From assembly GCA_901472455.1 (NCBI GenBank), contig LR590464.1, positions 992,001-1,056,000 on the forward strand: a stretch of 64,000 nt of DNA, given 5' to 3'. The position numbers and the translations under genes are program-made. Source of the stretch: Leclercia adecarboxylata. GTDB lineage: Bacteria; Pseudomonadota; Gammaproteobacteria; Enterobacterales; Enterobacteriaceae. Below the pieces are notes generated by a model. That model was not told where the DNA came from. It did not search any database and saw nothing but the letters and a program-made list of their open reading frames with translations. Numbering within the stretch: the stretch's first letter is position 1; every line of letters starts with the position of its first letter. Below, piece by piece: positions 1 through 11,597 of this stretch.

Positions 1-762
1 TCAGGCGCTTAATGGAGCCATCGTCACACATCATGAACTGAATGCGTTGCTGCCAGTCGAGCGCCAGCTTGGTCACCAGCTTGCCGGCTTCGATATGCAC
101 CGCAATCTCGTCGCTGACCAGCTCCTGCTTCTTGGCGCGGATCACGCCGCCATCTTCAAGGATCGCTTTTTAGCTCGGCTTCGTCCAGCAACTGGAAGCC
201 CTGCGGGACGTTGTTGGCTCGCACCCACTCGGTGAGGGTCAGCTCGATTGGGTTTTCCATCGTCAGCGGCACCACCGGTAGAGAACCAAGGCTTTTACGC
301 AGCAAGGCCAGGGTATCTTCCGCTTTTTTAGCGCTGGCGCAGTCGACCATAATCAGGCCGTTAACCGTGTCGATCCACATCATTGTCTGGCTGAAGCGGC
401 TAAAAGCACGCGGCAGCAACGAGTGCAGAACTTCATCTTTCAGCGAATCTTTTTCCGTTTTTTTCAGCTTACGGCCCTGTTCGGCTTCCAGCTTGGAGAT
501 TTTGGCTTCCAGCGCCTGTTTCACGACCGGCGTCGGCAGGATCTTCTCTTCTTTACGCGCGCAGATGATGATTTGACCATTGGTGGTGTGGGTCAGCGCA
601 TCGCTCTGTGATCCCATAGGCGGAACCCATCCGGTTTTCGCCATGTCCTGGCTGCCACACGGGGGTAAATGCGTAAAGGTCTAACTGTTTTTCCATCTCG
701 TCGGCGCGCAGCGGCACGTCACGGCTGAGACGGTAAACCATCAAATTTTTGAACCACAGCAT
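1..762 (-). CDS. rdgC: Recombination-associated protein RdgC, 3' end cut by window edge
   Basis: RdgC is a ring-shaped dimeric DNA-binding protein of the nucleoid that limits RecA-dependent recombination. The ATG at 762-760 opens [16 protein letters not shown], the typical RdgC N-terminus, behind a GTGGAA ribosome site. The central part ([39 protein letters not shown]) matches the family closely. Two single-base frameshifts interrupt it, near 655 and near 168. After the second, the frame continues as [12 protein letters not shown] to the window edge. The normal protein is about 303 residues, so roughly the last 50 lie outside. It is divergent from mak. The frameshifts look like sequence errors. 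Confidence 0.93.
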
Positions 763-887
763 GATAATTTCCACGGTCTTGTCGTTTAATTCAGCGGGCA
801 TGATAGCGAATTGTCGCATCGCTTGCATTGCTAATCGGGTAGCGGGCTTCTACTCTGTTGATAATCAAAAAAAATGAGGAGCGTTCT

Positions 888-1793
888 GTGCGTATAGGTA
901 TTGATCTCGGTGGCACTAAAACAGAAGTGATTGCTCTGGGCGAGCAGGGGGAACAGCTGTTCCGCCATCGCCTCCCGACCCCGCGTGACGACTATCGGCA
1001 GACCATCGAAACCATCGCCACGCTGGTGGAGATGGCCGAAAAAGCAACCGGTCAGACGGGCACTGTCGGTATGGGCATTCCAGGTTCGATTTCGCCCTAT
1101 ACCGGCGTGGTGAAAAATGCTAACTCGACCTGGCTCAACGGCCAGCCTTTCGACCGCGATTTAAGCCAGCGCCTGAACCGGGAAGTGCGGCTGGCGAATG
1201 ACGCTAACTGCCTGGCCGTGTCGGAGGCGATCGACGGCGCCGCGGCGGGCGCGCAGACGGTTTTTGCGGTGATCATCGGCACCGGCTGCGGGGCAGGCGT
1301 GGCCTTTGGCGGTCGTTCCCATATCGGCGGTAACGGCACCGCAGGCGAGTGGGGCCACAACCCGCTGCCGTGGATGGATGAGGATGAGCTAAAGTACCGT
1401 GCCGAAGTGCCGTGCTACTGCGGAAAACAGGGCTGTATCGAGACCTTTATTTCCGGCACCGGCTTTGCTACCGACTATCGTCGTTTAAGCGGGCATCCGC
1501 TGAAAGGGCAATGAGATCATGCGGTTGGTAGAGGAGCACGATCCGGTGGCGGAACTGGCGCTCAGTCGCTACGAATTGCGGCTGGCAAAATCGCTGGCGC
1601 ACGTGGTTAATATCCTCGACCCGGATGTGATTGTCCTGGGCGGTGGAATGAGCAACGTGGATCGTTTGTACACCACAGTTCCGCAGCTGGTGAAGCAGTG
1701 GGTATTTGGCGGCGAATGTGAAACGCCGATCCGCAAAGCGGTGCACGGCGACTCCAGCGGCGTGCGCGCGCGGCGTGGTTGTGGCCGCATTGA
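888..1793 (+). CDS. mak: Fructokinase Mak (ROK family)
   Basis: This cytoplasmic ATP-dependent sugar kinase phosphorylates fructose (manno(fructo)kinase). I chose GTG at 888 because TGAGGA lies seven bases upstream and [14 protein letters not shown] begins the ROK phosphate-binding motif. An in-frame ATG at 858 has no such site. The ROK zinc motif region is visible (EWGHNPLPW, then [12 protein letters not shown]), as is the second nucleotide motif [13 protein letters not shown]. Two frameshifts occur: an extra G near 1508 (LKGQ-stop instead of [12 protein letters not shown]) and a missing G near 1770, after which the usual C-terminus GAAWLWPH appears. Repaired length is about 301 residues, as in E. 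coli. Confidence 0.93.
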
Positions 1794-1803
1794 TATAGTG
1801 ACG

Positions 1804-1861
1804 GGTGCGGTCTTTCCCCCTTATCCCTGTGAGAGCGGGTAAAAGGGGTAAAGACCGCACC
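1804..1861. terminator. Long hairpin between convergent mak and sbcC
   Basis: A perfect 12-bp inverted repeat (GGTGCGGTCTTT at 1804-1815, AAAGACCGCACC at 1850-1861) is extended inward by CCCC/GGGG with small mismatches. It lies between the stop codons of two convergent genes. It could serve as a bidirectional terminator or be a mobile palindromic repeat. There is no long T-tract on either side. Confidence 0.55.
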
Positions 1862-1870
1862 GACAAATCT

Positions 1871-4800
1871 CTACTCCACCGCAAACACCTTATCCAGCCT
1901 GCTGTACCCCAGCCCGTTAATCTTCTTCACCTTGATTTGCACCGGGATGCGCTCTTTCATCGCTTCGACGTGGCTGATCACGCCGATGGTCTTCCCGCTC
2001 GCATTCAGTGCATCCAGCGCATCCAGGGCGGTATCCAGCGTTTCGCTGTCCAGCGTGCCGAAGCCCTCATCGAGGAACAACGAGTCAATTTGGGTTTTGT
2101 GGCTTACCAGGTCGGAGAGCGCCAGGGCCAGCCGCCAGACTCACGAGGAAACTTTCTCCCCCGGAAAGCGTGCGGGTGTCGCGCACGGCATCCGCCTGCC
2201 AGGTATCCATCACTTCCAGCTCCAGCGCGTCGCTGGCCTTGCGTTGCAACAGGTAGCGGCCATGCAGGCGGGTCAACTGCTGGTTGGCGAGCCACACCAG
2301 ATTGTCGAGGGTTAAGCCCTGGGCAAACTTACGGAAGCGATCTCCCTCTCTGGAGCCGATCAGCGCGTTGAGGTAACCCCAGTCATCCGCCAGCCGTGCC
2401 GCGGACTCAATTTCCTGCATCAGCGCCTGCTGGTGCATACGGTTATCGCTGTCCTGCTTGAGTTGCTGGCGGATCTCCCCCTGGCGGGTGGTGTTTTCAC
2501 GCCAGCTTCTGCGCAAGCTGCTGTAACTGCGCCTGGAGAACCGGCGCGTCGGCGCTCAGCCCCTCTGGTCGTTGTTCCAGATGTTCGTTCAGCCGCTGGC
2601 CTGCCTGCTGGAGCAGCGCCGTGGCCTGCTGGATCTGATTTTCCAGAGTCTGTTTCAACTGCTCGAGACCGGTGAAGCGTGCTGTCATCCAGCAGGGCCG
2701 CGAGAAACGCGTCGCGATCGCTAAAGACGCTGGCGGCCAGCGCGGCGGCAAACTGCGCCTGAGCGTGCTGCAGACGTTCACTTTCCAGTTTGTGTTGCTG
2801 TTGCAGGGTGGCAAGCTGGCTCTGTAGCGAGACACATTCGGTATGGATGTCGCGCCAGTTCGCCGGGATAACGGTTTCTGCTTCATCCGACTCCACTGCC
2901 GGCAGGGTCTCCAGCAGCGGTGCCAGCGCAGTGATGCGTTCCCGCAAGGCGCTATGCTCAGATTGCTGTGCCTGCCAGTGCTGCGACTCTTTTTCACGTT
3001 CAACGAGCCAGGCTGACTCCGCACCGTCATCAGGCATCGCCAGCGACATCGCCTGAAGCGAGGTCTCCATGGCGGTGCGCGTTGCCGTCAGCTGTTGGTG
3101 ATAGCTTTGTTCCTGGGCTTCCTCTTCGCTTAGCTGGTTTTGCAGCGTCAGGCGCTGGCTAAGCTGGTAAAGCTGCTGTTCGTACTGCTCCTGCTGATTC
3201 AGCCAGGGGGCGATATCGTCCTCAATATTCAGACTCACCGTCAGGGAAGCGCATACCTTCTGCCACTCCTCAGTCAGCACCTGCGCGTCCTGGGCCAGCG
3301 TCTGCGCCTCGGTGGTTTCCCGCTGAAGCTGGGTGGTGAGGGCATTCACCTGACCCAGCACCAGCAGGCCTTCCTCTTTGAGGGCGGCGACCTCTTTTTC
3401 CATCGCCTCCCGGCGACGCTGGTTTTCGGTAAGCGCCAAGGCCTGATACTGGGCGATCGCCGGATGTTCGGTGGAGCCGCAGAGCAGGCAGGGTTTGCCG
3501 GCCTCGAGTTCAGCCCGATAACTCTCCAGCTTTTTGATCTTCTCTTCCTGCTCGCATAACAGTTTGAGATCAAGGTAGTGCTGATTTTTCTCTTTGTACT
3601 GCTGGCGGCGCAGGGTTAGCACGTCGTTCAGCTTTGCCAGCTCACTCTGCGCCTTTTGCACACTTTCGCCATTCTGGCTGAGTCGCTTTTGCAGGGGCTG
3701 ATAACGGGCGTGCAGGGTGGTCAGACGCTGGCGCGCCGCACGGGACTGGGTTTGCAGCGCCATTTCGGCGGCGACTTGCTCCGCCGTGAGCGTGAGCGTG
3801 TTTTCCGGCAAGGCCGCCAGCTTGTGGCGTAATTCCGCGATACGGCGGGTCAGCGTCGCGAGCTGCGTTTTATCGCGATTCAGCTGGGCAAAGTGCGCCC
3901 GCCAGCCCGCCATCTCCTGACCCCACTGACGGAAGCGGTCGTGGTCGGTCAGCCACTGCGTCAGAGTGGTGAACTCGGTTTGCAGTTGATCGCGCGCCCG
4001 CAACGCCCCGGTGCGGATCCTGGCGCGCAGCGCCTCGCTGGACTGTAAGCGAGTATTCACATCCAGCATCTGCTGTTCTGTTTGTGCCAGGCGGGCGGTC
4101 TGCTCCTGCTGCCGCTCCCACTGTGGGCGCAGCAGCGCGGCAGGTTGGGCCAGATGCAGCTTTTCCAGCTCGGGAGTCGCGTCGGTCAGGGCCTGCTGCG
4201 CCTGCTGCTGCGCGGCCATCGCCTGCTGCTGCTCGCGCAATAACTCATCGTGGCGGGTCAGCCAGTGATAATCTTTCTGCTGCGCCTGCTGTTGGGCCAG
4301 AAGCTGATGTTCTTCGTCAGTAAGTACCTGCAAACCTTGCTGAAGCTGCTGTTGTTGCTCCTCGCTGAGTAACACCACCCCGGCGGCCTGGGCTTCACGC
4401 CGCTCCAGTTCGCTGCGGGCCGCTTTATGTTTTTCAAACACCATCGCCGAGATCTGGCCGTAAATTTCGGTGCCGGTCAGCTCCTCCAGCAGCTCGGCGC
4501 GCTCTTTTGGCCTGGCGTTGAGGAAGGCGGCAAACTGCCCCTGGGATAACAGCATCGAGCGGGTAAAACGGTCATAGTCCAGGCCGGTCAGGGAGGCGAC
4601 AAGCTCCAGTTTATCCTTCACTTTATCCGCGAGGATTTTGCCGTCTTCGCACTGGGCCAGCTCCACGCGCGGAGCCTGGAGATTGCCGTCCGGCTGATTG
4701 CGCGCCCGGTTCTGGCTCCAGAAAGCGCGATAGGCTACTCCTTTGACTTCAAACTCCACCTCCGCCAGACATTCGGCGGTGTCGCGGGTCATCAGATCGT

Positions 4801-5005
4801 TTTGCGATTGTGAGACCGTATTCAGGCGTGGCGTCTCGTGGTACAGCGCCAGGCAGATGGCATCCAGCAGGGTGGTTTTCCCGGCACCGGTGGGGCCGGT
4901 GATGGCAAACAGGCCGTTGCTGAGGAATGGCTCGGCGGTAAAGTCGATTTTCCATTCGCCCTTGAGTGAGTTGAGGTTTTTCAGGCGCAGGCTGAGAATT
5001 TTCAT
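1871..5005 (-). CDS. sbcC: Exonuclease SbcCD subunit C (SMC-like ATPase)
   Basis: SbcC is the ATPase of the SbcCD nuclease, which cleaves DNA hairpins and protein-blocked ends. Walker [10 protein letters not shown] lies near residue 40 and the zinc-hook [13 protein letters not shown] in the middle of long glutamine-rich coiled coils. The signature TLSGGESF and Walker [13 protein letters not shown] are at the C-terminus. Repaired length is about 1045 residues. Three single-base frameshifts break it near 2690, 2505 and 2130; the last is an extra G that turns [12 protein letters not shown] into SLAAGPGAL. The ATG overlaps the sbcD stop as ATGA, so the pair is translationally coupled. Normally araJ lies between mak and sbcC; here it is absent. 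Confidence 0.95.
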
Positions 5006-6207
5006 GCGTTATCCTCCTCGTTATCCAGGGCATGCAGGGCATGGCTGAACAGCTCGTTTAACCTTGCCCGCTGTGCGTCGTCGAGGGTCTCCTGCGCCAG
5101 GCGGCGCTCAAAGACCTCCTCCACACGCAGCTCGCTGAGGGTTTCACGCAGGCTGTTGGCGAGGAGTTTCTCGCGCAGCTCGCGACTGCGCCGCACCAGT
5201 AGCACCTCCACCGGCAGATCGTCCGTCAGGTGCTGAATTTTACGCTGCATGTCGTGCAGATACTCCTCGGTGGCAATTTCGATATCCAGCCAGACGGGAG
5301 GCGTCTGCTTCACGCCGCGCCACTGCTCCAGCTGGGCAGCAATGGCCGCCAGATCGCCCTTCAGTACCGCCAGCGGCTGGGTAATGGGCACGTCCAGGGA
5401 TTCGACGGCACTGAGCTTGCCGTGATCGAAGCTCACCAGATGCACGCATTTGCTTTTGCCGGTTTCATCGAAGCTGAGGGGAATAGGGGAGCCGCAATAA
5501 CGAATATGCTCGCAGCCGCCAATCTTCTGTGCGCGGTGGATGTGGCCCAGCGCAATATAGTCGGCCGCCGGGAAGTGCTGCGCGGGGAAGGCATCCAGCG
5601 TCCCGATGTAGATGTCACGTACCGCGTCACTTTTACTGGCACCCACGGTGGTAAGATGCCCGGTGGCAATGATCGGCAGGACGCTGTCGCCGCGCAGCTG
5701 GCAGGCGGCGGTATATTGATCGGCGTAATAATGGGTGATAGCCGTTAACAGCTGCTGCTGTTTCTCGATCCCTGAAAGACCCGCCTGGCTTTTCATCACG
5801 TCGCGGGGGCGTAAGAACGGAATAGGGCACAGCACCGCCCCTGGTGTACCGTCACGCTTGCGCAGAATTTGTGGCCCATGTCCGGCGCTGGCGACCACGG
5901 TCGTGTTGAGGAAGGCCAGGATTTCACGGGATTCATTCAGCGTGGCCACGGAATCATGGTTACCGGCCACAATCACCAGATGGCACCCGGTCTTTTGCAG
6001 GTTCACCACGAAACGGTTATACAGCTCTCGCGCATAGCTCGGCGGCGATCCGGTATCGAAAATGTCACCGGCCACGAGAATGGCGTCCACCTGGTGTGTT
6101 TGCGCCATCTCAAGCAGCCAGCTGAGGAAGGCTTCATGTTCGGCGGCGCGGCTTTTACTGTAGAAGTTCTGTCCCAGATGCCAGTCCGAGGTGTGAAGTA
6201 TGCGCAT
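5002..6207 (-). CDS. sbcD: Exonuclease SbcCD subunit D (Mre11-like nuclease)
   Basis: SbcD is the metal-dependent nuclease partner of SbcC. The frame is intact, about 401 residues. The calcineurin-like phosphoesterase motifs are all present: [13 protein letters not shown] (D and H), [19 protein letters not shown] and [10 protein letters not shown] chose the ATG at 6207-6205 because it opens directly on the first metal motif; the longer frame adds 14 unrelated residues. Its TGA overlaps the sbcC start. The gene is divergent from phoB, with about 190 bases between them carrying the phoB Pho box. Confidence 0.96.
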   Translation of the reverse strand: MRILHTSDWHLGQNFYSKSRAAEHEAFLSWLLEMAQTHQVDAILVAGDIFDTGSPPSYARELYNRFVVNLQKTGCHLVIVAGNHDSVATLNESREILAFLNTTVVASAGHGPQILRKRDGTPGAVLCPIPFLRPRDVMKSQAGLSGIEKQQQLLTAITHYYADQYTAACQLRGDSVLPIIATGHLTTVGASKSDAVRDIYIGTLDAFPAQHFPAADYIALGHIHRAQKIGGCEHIRYCGSPIPLSFDETGKSKCVHLVSFDHGKLSAVESLDVPITQPLAVLKGDLAAIAAQLEQWRGVKQTPPVWLDIEIATEEYLHDMQRKIQHLTDDLPVEVLLVRRSRELREKLLANSLRETLSELRVEEVFERRLAQETLDDAQRARLNELFSHALHALDNEEDNA

Positions 6208-6333
6208 AACAGATCCGTGGCAAAAAAATGTAAGCGGGATTATAAACATTCAGGGGAAGGAAGATAACCGCTACAATCAGGGCGACCAGAAAACAACGGT
6301 TTGCCTTTATTGTTGGGCGTCTTTTTCATAAAT

Positions 6334-6351
6334 CTGTCATAAATCTGACGC
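6334..6351 (+). promoter_or_regulatory. Pho box upstream of phoB
   Basis: CTGTCATAAATCTGACGC matches the PhoB-binding Pho box (two CTGTCAT-like 7-mers spaced by an AT-rich tetramer). It lies about 50 bases before the phoB ATG and is followed by a CATAATG -10-like element. In E. coli the same element makes phoBR autoregulated under phosphate starvation. Confidence 0.88.
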
Positions 6352-6401
6352 ATAATGACGCCGTATTACAAACATGTAACCTAAATAAGACAGGGCTAAG
6401 T

Positions 6402-7092
6402 ATGGCGAGACGTATTCTGGTCGTAGAAGATGAAGCACCCATTCGTGAAATGGTCTGTTTCGTGCTCGAACAAAATGGCTTTCAACCGGTAGAAGCCGAA
6501 GATTACGACAGCGCAGTAAATCAGCTCAACGAACCCTGGCCCGATCTGATCCTGCTCGACTGGATGTTGCCCGGCGGCTCTGGTCTGCAATTCATCAAAC
6601 ATATCAAACGTGAAGCTTTAACCCGCGATATCCGGTGATGATGTTGACTGCCCGTGGCGAAGAAGAAGATCGCGTTCGCGGCCTGGAGACCGGCGCGGAT
6701 GACTTACATCACCAAACCTTTTCTCCCCGAAAGAGCTGGTGGCGCGTATCAAGGCGGTCATGCGCCGTATTTCACCGATGGCAGTCGAAGAGGTGATTGA
6801 GATGCAGGGCCTGAGCCTGGATCCCACCTCGCACCGCGTCATGACCGGTGAAAATCCCCTCGATATGGGGCCGACAGAATTCAAACTGCTGCACTTCTTT
6901 ATGACCCACCCGGAACGCGTATATAGCCGCGAGCAGCTGCTTAATAATGTCTGGGGCACAAACGTCTATGTTGAAGACCGGACGGTGGATGTTCATATTC
7001 GTCGTTTGCGTAAGGCGCTGGAAACCAGCGGTCACGATCGTATGGTACAGACCGTCCGCGGCACGGGTTATCGTTTCTCCACCCGTTTCTGA
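6402..7092 (+). CDS. phoB: Phosphate regulon response regulator PhoB
   Basis: PhoB is the DNA-binding response regulator that activates phosphate-starvation genes. The receiver domain starts [18 protein letters not shown], with the phospho-acceptor Asp53 in [11 protein letters not shown]. The C-terminal OmpR-type winged helix contains [12 protein letters not shown] and [15 protein letters not shown] and ends [10 protein letters not shown]. Three small indels lie between 6630 and 6715: a missing C that turns DIPVMMLTA into DIR-stop, and two extra Ts in the DDYITKPFSPKE region. Repaired length is 229 residues. phoR follows after about 20 bases in the same operon. Confidence 0.95.
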
Positions 7093-7113
7093 ACAATCAC
7101 AGGAGTGTGACGC

Positions 7114-8411
7114 GTGCTGGAACGTCTGTCATGGAAAAGGCTCTGTTTTGAACTGGTACTTTGCTGTATTCCGGCCCTGATCCTCGGGGCTGTTTTCGGT
7201 TATTTACCTTGGTTTTTGCTGGCGGCAATCACCGGATTGCTGATCTGGCACTTCTGGAATCTGCTTCGCCTGTCATGGTGGCTGTGGGTAGACAGAAGCA
7301 TGACCCCTCCGCCGGGAAGCGGTAGCTGGGAACCTCTGCTGTATGGCCTGCACCAGATGCAGATGCGTAATAAAAAGCGCCGACGCGAGCTGGGCAATCT
7401 GATCAAGCGCTTTCGCAGCGGCGCGGAATCCCTGCCGGATGCGGTGGTGCTCACCACCGAAGAAGGGGCAATGTTCTGGTGTAACGGACTGGCGCAACAG
7501 CTGCTGGGCCTGCGCTGGCCAGACGATAATGGACAGAACATCCTCAACCTGCTGCGTTACCCCGAGTTTTGCCCAGTATCTGAAAAAAACGCGATTTTAC
7601 CCGCCCACATAATCTGGTGATGAACAACGGTCGTCATCTGGAGATCCGCGTGATGTCCTACAGCGACAAGCAGTGGCTGATGGTGGCGCGCGACGTGACG
7701 CAAATGCACCAGCTGGAAGGGGCGCGGCGCAACTTCTTCGCCAACGTTAGCCATGAATTACGCACCCCACTGACGGTGTTGCAGGGCTATCTGGAGATGA
7801 TGCAGGAGCAGACTCTGGAGGGCGCGCCGCGGGAAAAAGCGTTGCAGACCATGCGCGAGCAGACGCAACGGATGGAAGGGCTGGTCAAGCAGTTGCTGAC
7901 CCTTTCCCGTATAGAGGCCGCACCAACCCTGGCGCTCAATGAAACTATCGATGTGCCGATGATGTTGCGGATGCTAGAGCGAGAGGCGCAAACCCTAAGC
8001 CAGCAGCAGCATCAGCTCACCTTCGAGGTGGATAACACTCTCAAAGTGCGCGGCAGTACCGATGAAATGCGCAGCGCCATCTCCAACCTGGTCTATAACG
8101 CGGTGAATCACACGCCGGCAGGCACACACATCACCGTGCGCTGGCAGCATGTGCCTACGGGGGCGGAGTTCAGCGTCGAGGATGACGGCCCTGGCATTGG
8201 CCCGGAGCATATTCCTCGTCTGACCGAGCGTTTTTATCGGGTGGATAAAGCCCGTTCCCGCCAGACGGGCGGCAGTGGGCTGGGGCTGGCTATCGTTAAA
8301 CATGCCATCAATCACCACGACAGCCGTCTCGATATTGTCAGCACGCCGGGCAAAAGCACGCGTTTCAGCTTCGTGATCCCGGAACGTTTAATTGCCAGTA
8401 ACAGCGCCTGA
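7114..8411 (+). CDS. phoR: Phosphate regulon sensor histidine kinase PhoR
   Basis: PhoR is the inner-membrane kinase/phosphatase for PhoB that responds to phosphate through PstSCAB-PhoU. The start is GTG at 7114, behind AGGAG. Two hydrophobic segments occupy roughly residues 12-60, followed by a PAS-like region and the HisKA box [20 protein letters not shown] (His near 213). The HATPase motifs are [19 protein letters not shown] and [13 protein letters not shown]. Two extra bases in T and A runs near 7568 and 7585 break the frame in the PAS region. The repaired protein is about 431 residues. Confidence 0.95.
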
Positions 8412-8439
8412 CGCCCCGACTGTAATCAGATATTGCCAT

Positions 8440-8468
8440 AGGCCAGCGTAAGCTGGCCTGTTTGCTTT
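8440..8468 (+). terminator. Terminator after phoR
   Basis: AGGCCAGC, loop GTAA, GCTGGCCT, followed by GTTTGCTTT. It lies about 30 bases after the phoR stop. Confidence 0.6.
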
Positions 8469-8626
8469 GCAGTCAACCGAAGCGCGAATAAATTTTATAC
8501 GCCTGATGCTTTTTTGTTCGCATGATTAGCCATGGGTTTTTCTTATAAATGGTGTAATGTTCCAGGTGTTAACTTCAACCTGGCATATTGTTCTGGTTTT
8601 GCGATCCCATATTGCCTTTAAACGTT

Positions 8627-8649
8627 ATAAGCGTTTAAATTGCCGTCCT
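8627..8649. promoter_or_regulatory. Palindromic operator candidate upstream of brnQ
   Basis: Perfect 8-bp arms TTTAAACG and CGTTTAAA flank TTATAAG, giving a 23-bp near-perfect dyad about 170 bases before brnQ. No T-tract follows, so an operator is likelier than a terminator. The binding protein is unknown. Confidence 0.4.
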
Positions 8650-8820
8650 GATATTGTCGGACAGACTGTATTTGCGTGGTAAATCGAAAAATTATTCCTG
8701 ACCACGGCAGCAGGGAAGCATTTCCCGCTGAAATTGCACATTTTTTCCGCTGTTTTATTCCGCATGGGATAGCGAAAAATTCAACGTTTTCAACACCACA
8801 TCCACAGGCAGTAAGGTTTT

Positions 8821-10140
8821 ATGACCCATCAACTGAAATCGCGCGATATCATCGCACTGGGCTTTATGACATTTGCGCTGTTCGTTGGCGCAGGCAACAT
8901 CATCTTCCCACCCATGGTTGGCCTGCAGGCAGGTGAACACGTCTGGACTGCAGCGATCGGCTTTCTGATCACCGCTGTGGGCCTGCCGGTATTGACCGTC
9001 GTGGCGCTGGCGAAAGTCGGCGGCGGCGTCGATAGCCTCAGCGCGCCGATTGGCAAAGTGGCTGGCGTGATGCTGGCCGTGGTCTGCTATCTGGCGATCG
9101 GTCCGCTGTTCGCGACCCCTCGCACCGCGACCGTCTCCTTCGAAGTGGGGATCGCCCCGCTGACCGGTGACGGCCCGCTGCCGCTGTTTATCTACAGCCT
9201 GGTCTACTTCGCTATCGTGATCCTGGTGTCGCTCTATCCTGGCAAGCTGCTGGATACCGTGGGCAACTTCCTGGCCCCGATGAAGATTCTGGCGCTGCTG
9301 GTACTTGCGATTGCGGCAATTATCTGGCCTGCAGGCCCGCTGAGTTCGGCCACCGAAGCGTATCAAAACGCAGCCTTCTCTAACGGTTTTGTGAATGGTT
9401 ACCTGACCATGGATACGCTGGGTGCGATGGCGTTCGGTATCGTGATCGTTAACGCTGCGCGTTCCCGTGGCGTGACCGAAGCGCGTCTGCTGACCCGTTA
9501 CACCGTCTGGGCTGGCCTGATGGCGGGCGCGGGGCTGGCACTGCTCTATCTTGCGCTGTTCCGTCTGGGTTCCGACAGCAGCGTGCTGGTTGACCAGGGC
9601 GCGAACGGTGCGGCCATTCTGCATGCCTACGTGCAGCATACCTTTGGCGGCGCGGGCAGCATGATGCTGGCTATCCTGATCTTCCTGGCCTGTCTGGTGA
9701 CTGCGGTTGGCCTGACCTGTGCCTGTGCGGAGTTCTTTGCGCAGTACGTTCCGCTCTCTTATCGTACGCTGGTGTTTATCCTTGGCGGCTTCTCGATGGC
9801 GGTGTCGAACCTGGGTCTGAGCCACCTTATTCAGGTCTCCATTCCGGTGCTGACCACCATCTACCCGCCGTGCATCGTGCTGGTGGTGTTGAGCTTCACC
9901 CGCGGCTGGTGGAATAATTCCACACGAATTATCGCCCCGGCCATGTTTATCAGCTTGCTTTTTGGTATGCTTGACGGGATTAAGGCATCGGCAATCAGCG
10001 CCATGCTGCCCGCCTGGACACAGCGTCTGCCGCTGTCTGAACAAGGTCTGGCCTGGCTGATGCCTACCGTTGTTGCACTGGTACTGGCTATTATCTGGGA
10101 TCGTGCTGCAGGGCGCCAGGTTACATCGAACGCGCACTAA
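8821..10140 (+). CDS. brnQ: Branched-chain amino acid transporter BrnQ
   Basis: BrnQ is a sodium-coupled inner-membrane carrier (LIVCS family) for leucine, isoleucine and valine. The frame is intact at 439 residues, the same length as E. coli BrnQ. It begins [27 protein letters not shown] and has about twelve hydrophobic segments. Family motifs include [20 protein letters not shown] and [18 protein letters not shown]. It ends [12 protein letters not shown]. It appears to be a single transcription unit, with a long leader upstream and a strong terminator after the stop. Confidence 0.97.
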   Translation: MTHQLKSRDIIALGFMTFALFVGAGNIIFPPMVGLQAGEHVWTAAIGFLITAVGLPVLTVVALAKVGGGVDSLSAPIGKVAGVMLAVVCYLAIGPLFATPRTATVSFEVGIAPLTGDGPLPLFIYSLVYFAIVILVSLYPGKLLDTVGNFLAPMKILALLVLAIAAIIWPAGPLSSATEAYQNAAFSNGFVNGYLTMDTLGAMAFGIVIVNAARSRGVTEARLLTRYTVWAGLMAGAGLALLYLALFRLGSDSSVLVDQGANGAAILHAYVQHTFGGAGSMMLAILIFLACLVTAVGLTCACAEFFAQYVPLSYRTLVFILGGFSMAVSNLGLSHLIQVSIPVLTTIYPPCIVLVVLSFTRGWWNNSTRIIAPAMFISLLFGMLDGIKASAISAMLPAWTQRLPLSEQGLAWLMPTVVALVLAIIWDRAAGRQVTSNAH

Positions 10141-10156
10141 TCAACGGCTGAATGTT

Positions 10157-10198
10157 AAACCACGGGGCGTAATGCCCCGTGGTTTTTTGTTTTTTTTA
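10157..10198 (+). terminator. Rho-independent terminator after brnQ
   Basis: AACCACGGGGC, loop GTAAT, GCCCCGTGGTT, followed by TTTTTGTTTTTTTT. Confidence 0.92.
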
Positions 10199-10219
10199 GT
10201 CTGAATGGCATGACAACAA

Positions 10220-11593
10220 ATGGAAAGCACTAACAAACTCAAGCGTGGATTAAGCGCCCGCCATATCCGCTTTATGGCGCTGGGTTCTGCAATCGGCACC
10301 GGTCTTTTTTATGGCTCGGCAGATGCCATCAAAATGGCCGGTCCCAGCGTTCTGCTGGCCTATCTTATCGGCGGTGTTGCCGCCTACATCATTATGCGTG
10401 CGCTGGGGGAGATGTCCGTTCATAACCCGTCGGCCAGCTCCTTCTCCCGCTATGCCCAGGAAAACTTAGGCCCGCTTGCCGGGTATATCACCGGCTGGAC
10501 CTACTGCTTCGAAATCCTGATTGTGGCCATTGCTGATGTCACGGCTTTCGGCATTTACATGGGCGTCTGGTTCCCGACGGTGCCGCACTGGGTTTGGGTC
10601 CTTAGCGTGGTGCTGATCATCTGCGCCATCAACCTGATGAGCGTGAAGGTGTTCGGCGAGCTGGAGTTCTGGTTCTCCTTCTTTAAAGTCGCCACCATCA
10701 TCATCATGATTGCCGCCGGTATTGGCATTATCATCTGGGGGATTGGCAACGGCGGACAACCGACCGGGATACACAATCTCTGGAGTAACGGCGGCTTCTT
10801 CAGCAACGGCTGGATCGGCATGGTGATGTCGCTGCAGATGGTGATGTTCGCCTACGGTGGGATTGAAATCATCGGCATTACCGCCGGTGAAGCGAAAGAT
10901 CCTGAGAAGTCTATCCCGCGCGCCATCAACTCGGTACCGATGCGTATTCTGGTCTTCTACGTGGGCACGCTGTTTGTGATCATGTCTATCTACCCGTGGA
11001 ACCAGGTTGGCACCAACGGTAGCCCGTTCGTACTCACCTTCCAGCACCTGGGGATCACCTTTGCCGCCAGCATCCTTAACTTTGTGGTGCTGACTGCATC
11101 TCTCTCCGCCATTAACGCCGACGTCTTTGGCGTGGGGCGTATGCTGCACGGCATGGCAGAGCAGGGGAGTGCGCCTAAGGCCTTCGCCAAAACCTCCAGC
11201 CGCGGCACGCCGTGGGTGACGGTGCTGGTAATGACCGTTGCGCTGCTGCTGTCGGTCTATCTGAACTACATCATGCCGGAGAACGTCTTCCTGGTGATCG
11301 CCTCGCTGGCGACCTTCGCCACCGTCTGGGTGTGGATCATGATTCTGATGTCGCAGATTGGCTTCCGTCGTCGTCTGACGCCTGAAGAGGTGAAAGCGCT
11401 GAAGTTTAAAGTGCCGGGCGGCGTGGCAAGCACCGTCGCTGGCCTGATCTTCCTGGTCTTTATTATCGGCCTGATTGGTTACCACCCGGAAACCCGCATC
11501 TCGTTGTATGTTGGCTTCGCGTGGATTGCCTTACTGCTGGTGGGCTGGGTGTTCAAACGCCGCCGCGAGCGTCAGTTAGCAGAAGTGCAGTAA
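10220..11593 (+). CDS. proY: ProY, amino acid permease (APC family)
   Basis: ProY belongs to the amino acid transporter family of the APC superfamily. It is historically a cryptic proline permease in Salmonella, and histidine has also been proposed as substrate. The frame is intact at 457 residues, starting [30 protein letters not shown]. The GSAIGTGLF motif is the conserved unwound first helix, and [17 protein letters not shown] is the usual family loop. About twelve hydrophobic segments are visible. It lies between the brnQ terminator and its own terminator. Substrate cannot be told from sequence alone. Confidence 0.94.
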   Translation: MESTNKLKRGLSARHIRFMALGSAIGTGLFYGSADAIKMAGPSVLLAYLIGGVAAYIIMRALGEMSVHNPSASSFSRYAQENLGPLAGYITGWTYCFEILIVAIADVTAFGIYMGVWFPTVPHWVWVLSVVLIICAINLMSVKVFGELEFWFSFFKVATIIIMIAAGIGIIIWGIGNGGQPTGIHNLWSNGGFFSNGWIGMVMSLQMVMFAYGGIEIIGITAGEAKDPEKSIPRAINSVPMRILVFYVGTLFVIMSIYPWNQVGTNGSPFVLTFQHLGITFAASILNFVVLTASLSAINADVFGVGRMLHGMAEQGSAPKAFAKTSSRGTPWVTVLVMTVALLLSVYLNYIMPENVFLVIASLATFATVWVWIMILMSQIGFRRRLTPEEVKALKFKVPGGVASTVAGLIFLVFIIGLIGYHPETRISLYVGFAWIALLLVGWVFKRRRERQLAEVQ

Positions 11594-11597
11594 TCAG

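Larger units (their letters stand above)
8412..8820. other. Gene-free phoR-brnQ interval
   Basis: These 409 bases hold a terminator-like hairpin for phoR near 8440 and a 23-bp palindrome at 8627-8649. The remaining AT-rich sequence presumably contains the brnQ promoter. No open reading frame here has a credible start and family match. Confidence 0.7.

Noticed and set aside
8755..10137. A 460-codon open frame on the minus strand across brnQ, rich in His, Gln and Arg
   Set aside because: It mirrors brnQ, whose codon use and family match are strong. The antisense protein has the composition typical of reverse complements of GC-rich membrane-protein genes and no recognisable domain.
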